From NCBI GenBank assembly GCA_001769975.1, contig MEPW01000015.1, forward strand, positions 1 to 46,430: DNA of 46,430 bases. The letters run 5' to 3'. This stretch comes from Bdellovibrionales bacterium RIFOXYA1_FULL_36_14 (GTDB lineage Bacteria; Bdellovibrionota; Bacteriovoracia; Bacteriovoracales; Bacteriovoracaceae). Below, one piece after another: positions 33,280 to 42,235 of this stretch. Each line of letters opens with the position of its first letter. Position 1 is the first letter of the stretch. Position numbers and translations under genes: made by a program. Below the pieces are notes generated by a model, which worked only from the letters and a program-made list of their open reading frames with translations, made no database searches and was not told the DNA's origin.

Positions 33280-33630
33280 TCATTTTGTATTTTGCGATGA
33301 AAAATTTATTTCAACTGGAATAACAAAACGACTGGCTGCACTATCAAAGAAGCTAAAATTACACATATTTAATATAAAATTAGCTTTTCTATTTATCATT
33401 TTAATTTTATAAGATGAAATTAATTGGGAAATAAAGTGACCTGAGCCTTTTGTTGTTTTTCCTAGTTCAAAAGGCCCAGATCGGCACACACATTTACCCA
33501 GATTTGATTTAGCAAACGGGATTTTATAGAAACCAAGAGATGATTTATCTCTTAAGTTGCTGTTATTCATTACCATCCTTGGTGGGATGCTTGGCATAAT
33601 TGAATACTCTTTATTTAATATATGCATCAT
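33280..33630 (-). CDS. Possible small protein of unknown function
   Basis: This is a 116-codon open frame in a stretch otherwise free of genes. The central part has mixed polar and hydrophobic residues of protein-like composition, with cysteines in KCVCRS. Only a weak AGGA precedes the first ATG, and there is no signal peptide or recognisable domain. An ATG 11 codons in is an alternative. It may be a real minor gene or a chance frame. Confidence 0.3.
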   Translation of the reverse strand: MMHILNKEYSIMPSIPPRMVMNNSNLRDKSSLGFYKIPFAKSNLGKCVCRSGPFELGKTTKGSGHFISQLISSYKIKMINRKANFILNMCNFSFFDSAASRFVIPVEINFSSQNTK

Positions 33631-33783
33631 AATCCTAACTATCCCTGAAGGTTTTCAGAGGAACTTCCTTGTGTTTGTAAAATCATTGCAAGTAAATATT
33701 GATTAATAAACGTTTTTTTAGTAAATAATCATTTTGATTCATGACTTTTTAGTAAAGTTGTATTTGTAACCGATCGGAAATTT

Positions 33784-34602
33784 ATGAGCAGTATAAAAAT
33801 ATATCACTATCTCAACTACAAAGATTTTATCAATAACTTTATTAAAGATTGTCCAAAAGGTGGTAGAGGTCAGCTACTAAAAATATCTAGCTATTTAGCA
33901 GTACATTCCACCTTAATAAGCCAGGTGCTTAGAGGACATAAAGATTTCACTCTCGAGCAAGCTTATAAACTTTCTGAATATTTTGGTTTTAATGAAATTG
34001 AAACAGATTATTTTATTACACTTGTACAATATGAAAAAGCCGGAACTGTTCACCTTAAAACCTACTTTGAAAAACAACTGAGAAAAATTCGTGATGATTT
34101 TCAAAATGTATCTAGCAGAGTGGTTACCAAAACCGAATTAGATAATGAAGATAAGGCAGTTTATTACTCCGACTGGACTTACATGGCCGTATGGCTGTTA
34201 ACTTCCATTCCAGAATTTAATAACATTAATAAAATTGCCGCTCAACTGGAATTACCTGCGAAAAGAATTACCCGAATCATGGAATTTCTCATTAAAGTCG
34301 GTCTGTGTGCAGCTGATGAAAATGGCGACATTCATATGGGTATTTCTAAAACTCATTTGGAATCCAATTCTCCTTTGGTAAACAAACACCATGTTAACTG
34401 GAGACTAAAGGCCATTGAGAATTACAATAAGATGACTTCGGCTGAACTGGCCTTTACCGTCCCTATTACTATTTCTAAAAAAGACTTTAGAAAAATAAAA
34501 AACGACATTTTAGAATTTATTGAAAAAGCTAGCGAAACAGTATCTAATTCACCCGCTGAGGAGCTGGCTTGTCTGAACATTGATTTATTTACCATTAAGT
34601 AA
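33784..34602 (+). CDS. TIGR02147 family protein (putative transcription regulator)
   Basis: The 272-residue protein begins with the family's Y-x-x-Y-x-x-F-I-x-x-F pattern, followed by an XRE-like segment S-S-Y-L-A-V-H-S-T-L-I-S-Q-V-L-R-G and F-T-L-E-Q-A-Y-K-L-S. A later region, I-A-A-Q-L-E-L-P and R-I-M-E-F-L-I-K-V-G-L, looks like a winged helix. This architecture is the TIGR02147/DUF4423 group, abundant in Bdellovibrio, Fibrobacter and relatives, and of unproven regulatory role. It stands alone, convergent with the lipoprotein gene at 34635. Confidence 0.8.
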   Translation: MSSIKIYHYLNYKDFINNFIKDCPKGGRGQLLKISSYLAVHSTLISQVLRGHKDFTLEQAYKLSEYFGFNEIETDYFITLVQYEKAGTVHLKTYFEKQLRKIRDDFQNVSSRVVTKTELDNEDKAVYYSDWTYMAVWLLTSIPEFNNINKIAAQLELPAKRITRIMEFLIKVGLCAADENGDIHMGISKTHLESNSPLVNKHHVNWRLKAIENYNKMTSAELAFTVPITISKKDFRKIKNDILEFIEKASETVSNSPAEELACLNIDLFTIK

Positions 34603-34634
34603 TTGTTTACACTCTAAGCAGCTAGAAATTATAT

Positions 34635-35528
34635 TTATTTATTTTCGTTATTAAACTCAATCTTACAAATACCAATATCTTCCTTAATAATATTTAAATT
34701 AGCATCAACCTTATGAATCTTTCCCTTGAGGCGGTGCTTTTCGATAAAACGCACATCCTGATCGAGAACATATTTATATATGTTGCCAGTATATATCCCA
34801 TCGTTGCCATCTTTTTCGTAGAGATAAAAAGTAACCCGGTAATTATCTGCGACTTCAAGGTTTCTAATTCCGTCATTCGCCAGAGTATAATTTACCTTAT
34901 GAGGTCCAAATTTTTTGATTTCTAATTTCTTGATAATTCGCCAATCGTCGCCAAATTCAATAGATGAATCATCTCCATCGTCTGGCATAATCTTCCAATT
35001 AATCGGGTTTTCAAAATCCTTATCAAGCAACCTTCGAATAGTATTTATTTGCTCCGATTTGATTGCTGTTAATTTTGTTTGTCTATCATTTAAAGCTGCC
35101 ACTATATCCCACATCTCAACGCATATTTGAGGAATGCCATCTTCATCAATCTCGAGATAATCATCACAATTATTTCTTTCCCATGGCCCTAATTGTTTCC
35201 CGATTTCATAGATTTCTTTATCAGTGTCATCATGTCTTTCACTATAATAGGTCACCCCTTCAACTTGTCTAGACATTTGAGTTTGAAGATCCATAGAAGT
35301 ATTAAAATAATCGGTCTCCCAATCAATAATTGAAGGCCAGTGAAAAATGACTACCGAAGAAGTTTTCTCACTATATTTACCTCTAGTTTGCATGAGCGCT
35401 AATAGAGCTTGGTTGTCATCTTGATCAATTATAGGGTTCTTATAAGCATTCGCCGATTTAAGTTTATTGCTACAAGAAACTAAGCTCGACATGGTAAACA
35501 GAATTATGAGCATCATAACGTTTTTCAT
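34635..35528 (-). CDS. Unknown lipoprotein
   Basis: The 297-residue protein has a lipoprotein signal with lipobox LVSC (Cys20) and no recognised domain. The middle (about 80-175) is charged and partly helical with two or three cysteines; the C-terminal half is beta-rich (V-N-Y-T-L-A-N-D, Y-R-V-T-F-Y-L-Y). It starts 8 bases after the outer-membrane protein gene and is the last of three leftward genes, so the three likely form one envelope assembly. AAGGAT precedes the ATG. Confidence 0.55.
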   Translation of the reverse strand: MKNVMMLIILFTMSSLVSCSNKLKSANAYKNPIIDQDDNQALLALMQTRGKYSEKTSSVVIFHWPSIIDWETDYFNTSMDLQTQMSRQVEGVTYYSERHDDTDKEIYEIGKQLGPWERNNCDDYLEIDEDGIPQICVEMWDIVAALNDRQTKLTAIKSEQINTIRRLLDKDFENPINWKIMPDDGDDSSIEFGDDWRIIKKLEIKKFGPHKVNYTLANDGIRNLEVADNYRVTFYLYEKDGNDGIYTGNIYKYVLDQDVRFIEKHRLKGKIHKVDANLNIIKEDIGICKIEFNNENK

Positions 35529-35536
35529 ATAAATCC

Positions 35537-36787
35537 TTAAAAATATAATACTGCTTCAAAAGCAATTAGCGCATCACTCACCACATTTTTACCAGTTAAA
35601 ACTGCTGAATACGTTAGATTGGCTTCTAGGGGGATGATGGCCCTTTTTTGTTGATAAAGCTGTACTGAAGAAAAGCTTAGCCCTCCGATAAGGGAATGCA
35701 TATTTTGTTCGGTGTTTACTTCCATCCAATTATATCGATAGTCTTGATACCTATTTCCAGCAAAACTATCTCTTCCCTTATACTGAAATGAATACCCACC
35801 TCTCGCATAAAAACCATAAAATAAATTATATGAAGAAGCTAGATTGGCATAGAGAATATCGCCGAGATTGCGATTAATATTCTCTTCCTTATCAGGAGTA
35901 AGTGAAGTGTCTGCACGTCGAGGAATACGTTTGTCGGTTTTATCTGGTAATTGAACAATGAATCCAACACTTTCAGAAAAATTTAGTTTATCAGTTAAAT
36001 CATAATCAAAAGCAAGCCCCAACCCAACGTCAGTCTGACCATCTCCACTAGGAACACCAAATGCCTTATCAATCGAAACTTCTTTTCCCGTTGGAAGGGT
36101 AATTTCCCCAAGCAGTGACAAGGTATAAAAATATTGTTCTTGTAATTTATACTTAGAAACCAATTTGATATCACCCATTTCAGTTTTGGATTCATCCTCC
36201 ATGGGTTGATAACCATAATCTTCCAGCTTTTTATCAACTGGCCTATTAATATTCCTTACGAGTTCTTCGCTATCTTGAAGATTGCCCTGACTTTCTAGTT
36301 TTTGTTTAAGTGTATAAATCGCTTGATTAGAACTATATCCTGTATCTACACTGGTTTTTGACTGAATGATAGGTACGGCCACGGCAACCGTTAATTTATT
36401 GGTAAAACCGTAGGCCACAATTGGAGCATAAACATTAGCTGCCACATTCACTTCGCCGGAAACCTGGCCAAGTTCGTCACTATCTTCATAACCACTACCG
36501 TGAAGATATCCTGCCAACACAGCCTGTTTGTCGGGATCGCTTTCCCCATCAATAATTTTTTCTACGGTAATAGCGGAATCAATTTTATTTCCAAGAGAAA
36601 CTTTCGATCCACTATTATCATACATCTGCGTACCTTGAACCCAAGCCTCTTTGAATCTTAGATTTCGCACTCCTTTTGGAAGTGTCTTGGCACTGGGAAA
36701 ATCAACCGGCGCTTTCAAATCTCCTGCCTGCAAATAAAAAGACGTACATGCAAAAGCAGTTGTAACCAACCATCGGAATACCTTCAT
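35537..36787 (-). CDS. Predicted outer-membrane beta-barrel protein
   Basis: The start is taken at the ATG at 36787, preceded by GGTGGG and followed by a signal peptide (1 to about 21, ending LQAG). The mature chain of about 395 residues has alternating-hydrophobicity strands throughout (Y-A-P-I-V-A-Y-G-F-T-N-K-L-T-V-A-V-A-V-P-I and G-L-G-L-A-F-D-Y-D-L-T type) and ends A-V-L-Y-F, the aromatic C-terminus recognised by the barrel assembly machinery. The pattern resembles the transporter/MetA-like COG4313 barrels, but the cargo is unknown. It lies between a helical-repeat gene and a lipoprotein gene. Confidence 0.65.
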   Translation of the reverse strand: MKVFRWLVTTAFACTSFYLQAGDLKAPVDFPSAKTLPKGVRNLRFKEAWVQGTQMYDNSGSKVSLGNKIDSAITVEKIIDGESDPDKQAVLAGYLHGSGYEDSDELGQVSGEVNVAANVYAPIVAYGFTNKLTVAVAVPIIQSKTSVDTGYSSNQAIYTLKQKLESQGNLQDSEELVRNINRPVDKKLEDYGYQPMEDESKTEMGDIKLVSKYKLQEQYFYTLSLLGEITLPTGKEVSIDKAFGVPSGDGQTDVGLGLAFDYDLTDKLNFSESVGFIVQLPDKTDKRIPRRADTSLTPDKEENINRNLGDILYANLASSYNLFYGFYARGGYSFQYKGRDSFAGNRYQDYRYNWMEVNTEQNMHSLIGGLSFSSVQLYQQKRAIIPLEANLTYSAVLTGKNVVSDALIAFEAVLYF

Positions 36788-36806
36788 AAACCCACCATGA
36801 ACCAAA

Positions 36807-36828
36807 GCAGGGAACTTAAAGTCCCTGC
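36807..36828 (-). terminator. Short hairpin between the helical-repeat gene and the barrel gene
   Basis: A 7-base stem, GCAGGGA (36807-36813) and TCCCTGC (36822-36828), lies in the 55-base gap between two same-strand genes, followed on the minus strand by only a short TTT. It is probably an attenuator or mRNA-stability hairpin rather than a full terminator. Confidence 0.45.
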
Positions 36829-36842
36829 CTTGAAATTTTTAA

Positions 36843-37685
36843 TTAAAGAGTCTCTAATAATTTCTTAGCAAATTCCTGTTCGCCTTTAGTTTCAGGAATT
36901 CTATCAGGATGAAGTGTTTCTGCATTAACACTCAGAAAATTCTCTAGAATTGCTTTTGCCAAAGCCGTCTCATCCACCTTAACCAGCGCTTCGGCATAAA
37001 ACAAAACATTCAATCCATGAATTGAAGTTGTTTTTTCCTCATTTAGTGAACCTTCATAGGCCCTTTTTAAATAAGTAACTGCTTTTTTATATCCAAAACC
37101 AGGAAGTGAAGCAAGTTTGTAAAATCCCCGACCGATAATTCTATATGATCCATACGCTTCAATTTCAACTTTATTTAAATCCTTAATTTCTTCCATGGCG
37201 CCTTTTAAAGTTCCCCACTGTCCAAGAGAAGCCACCGGGCCATTATTTTCTCCCCACTTCCCAAGGTTTGCCCCATAAAAGAAAATAACCTTTGCTAGTA
37301 AATCATCACGCTCAGCCGATTGAGGCATGGCTTTTAATTCATTCATAACCGGCACTAAAATTTCGTAGGCTTGCTTATGAATGTCCATTCTTTCTTTTTT
37401 ATATTCATCTGGCACTTCAGTCACATCAGAAATTTCTATTGGCCAATAACCTTTAAGATTTGTGCCGTAATAATATCTTGCTTCACTCTCCCTATAAAGG
37501 AGGTCCGCTCTCGTCATTAAATCTGGAGCAACTTTCGCCAAGTCTGAGTAGATCTGGGCAGCTCGAAGGGCATTTTCAACATCGTCAGCTCTTTGAGCAT
37601 ATAAATTCACCGCTATTTCTTGGGTGTTTGCCCAAAGATTAGTAGCAAAACAAAAAATCATGGACAATAACAAAAAGCTTTTCAT
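36843..37685 (-). CDS. Exported helical-repeat (TPR/TatT-like) protein
   Basis: The signal peptide ends at about residue 19 (LWAN). The mature 260-residue protein is almost wholly helical, with TPR-like pairs (A-L-R-A-A-Q-I-Y-S-D-L-A, A-V-T-Y-L-K-R-A-Y-E-G) and a G-A-N-L-G-K-W-G-E-N segment reminiscent of the TatT component of TRAP-associated proteins. It is first in a leftward cluster with the barrel protein and the lipoprotein, and has a good Shine-Dalgarno (AAGGAGATAAGC) before its ATG. A periplasmic scaffold role is plausible; nothing more specific can be said. Confidence 0.6.
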   Translation of the reverse strand: MKSFLLLSMIFCFATNLWANTQEIAVNLYAQRADDVENALRAAQIYSDLAKVAPDLMTRADLLYRESEARYYYGTNLKGYWPIEISDVTEVPDEYKKERMDIHKQAYEILVPVMNELKAMPQSAERDDLLAKVIFFYGANLGKWGENNGPVASLGQWGTLKGAMEEIKDLNKVEIEAYGSYRIIGRGFYKLASLPGFGYKKAVTYLKRAYEGSLNEEKTTSIHGLNVLFYAEALVKVDETALAKAILENFLSVNAETLHPDRIPETKGEQEFAKKLLETL

Positions 37686-37924
37686 GCTTATCTCCTTTTT
37701 AAATTTCTATGGTTCTTTTTCTTTTTCACATCTTAATTCTGTAAAAGAAATGAATTAATCAAAGTAGCTACTTTTGGTCAACAACATTTGTCAATTGAAC
37801 AACTATTACATAGCCAAGCATCAACTATTCTTGGCTAATAAGCTTCTAAAGATATCTCTGGTGATAAAATCAAAGCTCACTTATAATATTAGTAATTACT
37901 GCATTACGAGTGAGGTAATATTCT
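37686..37924. other. Intergenic region without a supported gene
   Basis: These 239 bases separate two outward-facing exported-protein genes and must hold their promoters. It is very AT-rich. Open frames crossing it lack Shine-Dalgarno sites and overlap the following gene, so none is kept. I see no clear promoter consensus or repeat. Confidence 0.5.
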
Positions 37925-38557
37925 ATGAGAAAAATGATTTTTCTCCTCTTTTTTTTAATTTTTGTTACTTCCAATTCATTTTCCAAGCCTTCCATCCGAT
38001 CTCTTACCTCAAGAGAAACCGCCAGTACCGTAGAAAGTGATCTGCCCAGTAGTGATAATTATGGCAGTTTTAAAAATAGACACTGGATTTCTACAGCACT
38101 TGGACAAACCCACCTTATGGGTGACTTTTATAAGACTGGTGATAACGCCATGGGTTATGAGGTTTTTTATACCTATATTGCTTCCAGTCAATTTGATTTT
38201 ACAGCAAATTTTCATTATTCAGAACACGAAAGAGACAACGAATGGCTAAAACTCCCTTCCTTTAATATTGGTATTAAATATAAATTTTACGAAAAAGATT
38301 CACTTAATCTTTTTACACTCGGAGGACTTGGCTTTTACTATCCCAAAGCAATGCATGATGATGGTGTAGTAACTGACTCAAAAGCTACTGCTGGAATTCA
38401 TGTAGGGACAGGGATTGATTTAAAACTAAACCCTGACCTAGGTATGGGATTTATGGGTCACTTCCATAAACCTTTTACCATAAAACAAGAAAATACCAGG
38501 GATGTAAGTGGTGCTTACTTTAACTTAATGACTTACCTATCTTACAACTTTCTTTAA
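37925..38557 (+). CDS. Small outer-membrane beta-barrel protein
   Basis: The 210-residue protein has a signal peptide (1 to about 20) and a Ser/Thr-rich linker, then about eight amphipathic strands (W-I-S-T-A-L-G-Q-T-H-L, V-F-Y-T-Y-I-A-S-S, F-N-I-G-I-K-Y-K-F, L-F-T-L-G-G-L-G-F-Y) ending in Y-L-S-Y-N-F-L. This is the OmpW/OmpA-like eight-strand layout. Function is unknown. It is transcribed alone, away from the helical-repeat gene. Confidence 0.65.
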   Translation: MRKMIFLLFFLIFVTSNSFSKPSIRSLTSRETASTVESDLPSSDNYGSFKNRHWISTALGQTHLMGDFYKTGDNAMGYEVFYTYIASSQFDFTANFHYSEHERDNEWLKLPSFNIGIKYKFYEKDSLNLFTLGGLGFYYPKAMHDDGVVTDSKATAGIHVGTGIDLKLNPDLGMGFMGHFHKPFTIKQENTRDVSGAYFNLMTYLSYNFL

Positions 38558-38679
38558 CCCCATTAGTGTAGGTTATTTGGCAGACTCACTGCGTCTTATA
38601 TTTCAGTCATAAAGTATTTGCGTAAAACCATCTCTTTAGCTATTATGGCCAGCAAAACGTTTAAAAAAAAGGATAGGCC

Positions 38680-39315
38680 ATGAAGCACGACATTTTAGAG
38701 GCGGAAAGAAAGCCGTCAGATATTAACGCTATCAAACTTCGAGAAAAGGGAATTATTCCTTGTGTATTGTTTGGAGAAAAAGAAGAATCTATTCCAATTG
38801 CAATCAAAGAATCACTTCTTGCTAAAGGTTTAAAGACTGGACATAAAATTTTTCAAATTCAATTTGATGGTACTCAATACCTTGTAAACATAGATACTGT
38901 TCAAAGACACCCAGTAACCAGAAGGCCAATTCACGTTGCTTTTCATAGAATTAAAATGAATGAAAAAACCAAGGTATCTGTGCCAATTCATTTTGTTGGT
39001 CACCCCATTGGTGAAAAAGAAGGTGGAATTTTGGTTCACCAAATGGATAAAATTGAAGTCATCGCACTTCCAATGAATATCCCGGAATTTGTAACCATTG
39101 ACGTAAGTGACCTCGTCCTTAGTGCAGGTAAACACGTAAGAGATATTCCACAAATAGCAGGTGTTGAATTCCATGAAGATGATATGGATAAAGTGATCTG
39201 TACATGTACCCCACCAAAAGCTGAAAAAGTTGCTCAACCAGTTGCTGTTGAAGGTGAAGAAGGCGCTGCTGCTGCTACCGCTGCTCCAGTTGAAGGCGAA
39301 ACAAAATCTGAGTAG
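38680..39315 (+). CDS. rplY: 50S ribosomal protein L25/CTC
   Basis: The 211-residue protein has an N-terminal 5S rRNA-binding L25 domain (1 to about 90, with R-E-K-G-I-I-P-C-V-L-F-G and V-Q-R-H-P-V-T-R-R-P-I-H-V-A-F) and a C-terminal CTC/TL5 beta domain (about 95-185), followed by an Ala/Glu-rich tail as in many long L25 proteins. GGATAGGCC lies just before the ATG. It is single, ended by a bidirectional hairpin; pth, often adjacent to it elsewhere, is not here. Confidence 0.93.
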   Translation: MKHDILEAERKPSDINAIKLREKGIIPCVLFGEKEESIPIAIKESLLAKGLKTGHKIFQIQFDGTQYLVNIDTVQRHPVTRRPIHVAFHRIKMNEKTKVSVPIHFVGHPIGEKEGGILVHQMDKIEVIALPMNIPEFVTIDVSDLVLSAGKHVRDIPQIAGVEFHEDDMDKVICTCTPPKAEKVAQPVAVEGEEGAAAATAAPVEGETKSE

Positions 39316-39338
39316 TATTTAATAATTAGCTTTAAAAT

Positions 39339-39368
39339 AAAAAAGGGCCAATATATGGCCCTTTTTTT
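39339..39368. terminator. Bidirectional terminator between rplY and the cyclophilin gene
   Basis: AAAAAAGGGCCA (39339-39350) and TGGCCCTTTTTT (39356-39367) form a 12-base stem with a 5-base loop. Runs of A on the left and T on the right make it work for both converging genes; it overlaps the cyclophilin stop codon. Confidence 0.85.
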
Positions 39369-39888
39369 ACGCTCTTTTTATAGTTACTTTATTAATCACC
39401 ACGGCTTGTATCGGTTTATCCTGATGATCAGTTTCGGTTTTACCAATTGATCTGACTACCTCCATACCTCTTATGACTTTTCCAAAAACGCTATGGTGAT
39501 TATCCAGATGTGGAGTGGGAGCCAAGGTTATAAAAAATTGAGATCCATTAGTACCCGGACCTGCGTTTGCCATGGATAAAATTCCTTCGCAACTATGTTT
39601 TAACTTGGGGTGAAACTCATCTTTGAATTGATAACCAGGACCACCATTTCCTCGACCAAGTGGGCATCCACCTTGAATCATAAAATTTTCAATGACCCTA
39701 TGAAAAATAAGTGAATCATAAAATGGTCCTTGTTTTTTGGTTTCTTGTCTGCCTTCTGCCAAATTAATAAAATTCCAAACAGTTTCTGGACATTCCTTTA
39801 CATAAAGTTCAGTTTCAAACTCACCTAAACTGGTGTTAAATACAGCACTGACGTGATCTAATTCTTCCTTATAATCATTTTTAGCCAT
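39367..39888 (-). CDS. Peptidyl-prolyl cis-trans isomerase, cyclophilin type
   Basis: The 173-residue protein has the cyclophilin core FHRVIENFMIQGGCP, GNGGPGYQFKDE, MANAGPGTNGSQFFIT and H-S-V-F-G-K-V-I-R-G-M. The catalytic arginine is in FHRV. It has no signal peptide, so a cytoplasmic PpiB-like folding enzyme is likely. AGGAG lies before the ATG. It ends inside the terminator shared with rplY, and the unknown lipoprotein gene at 39899-40669 precedes it by 10 bases. Confidence 0.92.
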   Translation of the reverse strand: MAKNDYKEELDHVSAVFNTSLGEFETELYVKECPETVWNFINLAEGRQETKKQGPFYDSLIFHRVIENFMIQGGCPLGRGNGGPGYQFKDEFHPKLKHSCEGILSMANAGPGTNGSQFFITLAPTPHLDNHHSVFGKVIRGMEVVRSIGKTETDHQDKPIQAVVINKVTIKRA

Positions 39889-39898
39889 CTTTCATCTC

Positions 39899-40669
39899 CT
39901 ATAATTGTTCTAATTTAAAATTGCCAATAATTTCTTTGGGAGCAACTTTCTTGGGGGTGTATAAATATAGTTTTTGCTCAGTAGTAAACATTCCATTTAA
40001 ATTAACTGAAAACGAAAAATCTCGACTCCCATCTTCCAAAAAAATACTAAACATTTCAGCTGGTATGATTCGAACATCATATTTATCAAGTTTGGTTTTT
40101 TTCAAAACTTCTGAAATGGTATGATAATCTTTACACATACTGATTACCACCGGATGTCCAAGTAGCATCTCAGGTCTGGCAAAAACTTTTACCAATTGCT
40201 GGTCAAAATCAGCACTACTTATTAGCGGGTCTATCCAAATCAAATTAACTCTTTCAAATTTAGGTTTCAAAAAAGCGTAGATGCCTGATTTAATCTTATC
40301 CAGTACATCATAAAAAAGACTTTCTTCGTTTTTTAGAAATAAATTTTTATTCTCATAGAATTGGCTGAGCATTTGATAATCTTTATTAAACTGATATTGG
40401 AAATGAATAAGTTGATGATAATTTAAATTAAAACTTTCCATCATGTTCTTCATATGGACGTACTTTACTCTGATACTCCTTAAACAATTCCCAGTTTCCG
40501 AATAATTGGCCCAGTCTGGTAGTTCTGATAAAAAATAATGAACCACTCCTGAACTTTGATAATACTGATCTAAGTTTTTTTTCAGATCGTCAGTACCCTT
40601 GGAACCAAGGGTGCAAGAATTAAAAAAAAGACAAAGAATAATTATCAAAAAAATATAACCAAACTGCAT
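39899..40669 (-). CDS. Unknown lipoprotein
   Basis: The 256-residue protein starts with a hydrophobic signal and lipobox FFNSC (Cys19). The rest is helical up to about residue 130, then mixed alpha/beta. There is a possible structural cysteine in S-M-C-K-D. No domain is recognised. It lies 12 bases after the PilZ gene and 10 before the cyclophilin gene, so the three probably share a transcript. Confidence 0.55.
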   Translation of the reverse strand: MQFGYIFLIIILCLFFNSCTLGSKGTDDLKKNLDQYYQSSGVVHYFLSELPDWANYSETGNCLRSIRVKYVHMKNMMESFNLNYHQLIHFQYQFNKDYQMLSQFYENKNLFLKNEESLFYDVLDKIKSGIYAFLKPKFERVNLIWIDPLISSADFDQQLVKVFARPEMLLGHPVVISMCKDYHTISEVLKKTKLDKYDVRIIPAEMFSIFLEDGSRDFSFSVNLNGMFTTEQKLYLYTPKKVAPKEIIGNFKLEQL

Positions 40670-40681
40670 TTTGAAAATCTA

Positions 40682-41140
40682 TCATAAGAAGAATGCTTTG
40701 ACATCTCCATGATCAATAACAGAATTTTCGGCGAAATTATAAAGGAATTCTATAAAAGACCCTAGCGCGAGATAGGAAGATGTGGATTTATCAAACTCTG
40801 CACCATAACGTAAATATAATTGACCATCTTCTGCAATATACTCTTGGCAATATCTGATCTTAACAATAGCAGGGATATAAGACTTATTGGTAAAATAAAG
40901 TCGCAGTGTAAACTCTGTACCTTTTGCCAGTTTTTTTTCCTTACTTTGGTCAGCGGCCACTTCAAACAAGCAGCCATCCTTGGATATATCAACAAGTCCT
41001 ATAGGATAAATAAGCCCATCTTGGTCCAAAGCTGTGTATACGCCCATTAGATTTTGAAACATGATTCTTTCAAAACTTCGTCTCTTTTTTTCCACGGACT
41101 CTTTCCTCTTTTGAACAAAATCAAGAACTTTCTTAGGCAT
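40682..41140 (-). CDS. PilZ-domain protein
   Basis: The 152-residue protein has the two halves of a c-di-GMP site: an arginine pair in KKRRSFER (about 18-25) and the DISKDG box (D-x-S-x-x-G, about 48-53) followed by a beta-barrel of PilZ type. A basic N-terminus precedes it. It is probably a c-di-GMP effector controlling motility, adhesion or predation-like behaviour; the target is unknown. AAGGAG precedes the ATG. Confidence 0.8.
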   Translation of the reverse strand: MPKKVLDFVQKRKESVEKKRRSFERIMFQNLMGVYTALDQDGLIYPIGLVDISKDGCLFEVAADQSKEKKLAKGTEFTLRLYFTNKSYIPAIVKIRYCQEYIAEDGQLYLRYGAEFDKSTSSYLALGSFIEFLYNFAENSVIDHGDVKAFFL

Positions 41141-41254
41141 GTATTTCTCCTTGGCTTGAAGGCCATGGTGCCTTATCGTCTAAAAAAGAAAGATTGTTAA
41201 TAAATGAGAAATATTATCTTTAGTTGACTGCTTCAGTCGGATGATACGTGTTTT

Positions 41255-42235
41255 TTAATTTCTCTTTCCGGTAATTCGATTGGCCCACTCAGGCGTTTGA
41301 GATAACTCATCATAAATTCTGATAAAAGAATCAAGTCTTGATAAGGCCAGAGCATCACTATATTTATCAGGGTCAAGATTTTCCCTGAATGCACAACCTT
41401 TAGCATTTTCCATATGAGAACAATTTTGAAACTTACATTGTACTGACATATCCACCAGATCAGGAAAATAACTGATGAAGTCCTCACAGGGCAAATCTTC
41501 CAGCGAAAGTGAGCGCACACCTGGCGAATCCACTACGAGAAATTTTTCTAGATCAATGATTTCAGACCAGCTGGTAGTATGTGTACCTTTACCCCATCTT
41601 CCAACCCCACCGGTTTTAAGTTCGAATTTTTTATTACTCAAACTAGTTATGATCTGGCTCTTACCAACTCCTGATTGCCCAAGAAAAAGTGCCGTCTTTC
41701 CCTCAAGTTCACTGACCAGTTCCTGCTTTCCAAGACCTAAATATTTTTTTTCATAAGAGTCATCGATGGCCGACATTTCATAGGATTTAATTCCGAGAAT
41801 GTTCAAGCGATCCTGCTCAAATTTTATATCGAAAGTTTGCGGATCATATTCATCCATTTTATTAAACACAATAAGAGGTTTTATATTCCATTGAAAGGCC
41901 CTAACCAGAAACCGGTCAATTATTCCTCTCTTATAAACTGGTTCGGAAACGGAAGTCGTTATGATTAAAAGATCGATATTGCTGGCAGTAACTTTTTTAG
42001 AAGCTTCTCTAACAATCACCCGAAAAACTTCTCCATAGCGTTTATCAATCTCAGTGATGGTATATTTCGATTCTTCGTTGGTTTCTTCCAGTGTCACAAA
42101 ATCACCCACCACAATTTGATGATCCTTTCCCTTGAGTAATTTTCCCATTGCCGTAGCCAATACCATCTCACCAGTATCAATTACTTTACATTCAAATTCC
42201 CGCTGGGATGATCGATAAACTCTGGCCTTAATCAT
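41255..42235 (-). CDS. rsgA: Small ribosomal subunit biogenesis GTPase RsgA
   Basis: The 326-residue circularly permuted GTPase has an N-terminal OB fold (1 to about 75), G4 NKMD (125-128), P-loop GQSGVGKS (186-193), G3 DSPG (236-239) and the C-terminal zinc site C267-x4-C272-x-H274-x6-C281. It checks late 30S assembly. The start ATG overlaps the upstream gene's stop by 8 bases, with AAAGGA ahead of it, so the two are translationally coupled. Confidence 0.95.
   Translation of the reverse strand: MIKARVYRSSQREFECKVIDTGEMVLATAMGKLLKGKDHQIVVGDFVTLEETNEESKYTITEIDKRYGEVFRVIVREASKKVTASNIDLLIITTSVSEPVYKRGIIDRFLVRAFQWNIKPLIVFNKMDEYDPQTFDIKFEQDRLNILGIKSYEMSAIDDSYEKKYLGLGKQELVSELEGKTALFLGQSGVGKSQIITSLSNKKFELKTGGVGRWGKGTHTTSWSEIIDLEKFLVVDSPGVRSLSLEDLPCEDFISYFPDLVDMSVQCKFQNCSHMENAKGCAFRENLDPDKYSDALALSRLDSFIRIYDELSQTPEWANRITGKRN

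Noticed and set aside
37774-38040. 88-codon open frame upstream of the small barrel gene
   Set aside because: It has no Shine-Dalgarno, overlaps the signal peptide of the well-supported barrel gene in another frame and has a low-complexity composition.
41220-41254. GACTG/CAGTC hairpin after rsgA as terminator
   Set aside because: The stem is only 5 bases and there is no U tract on the minus strand.
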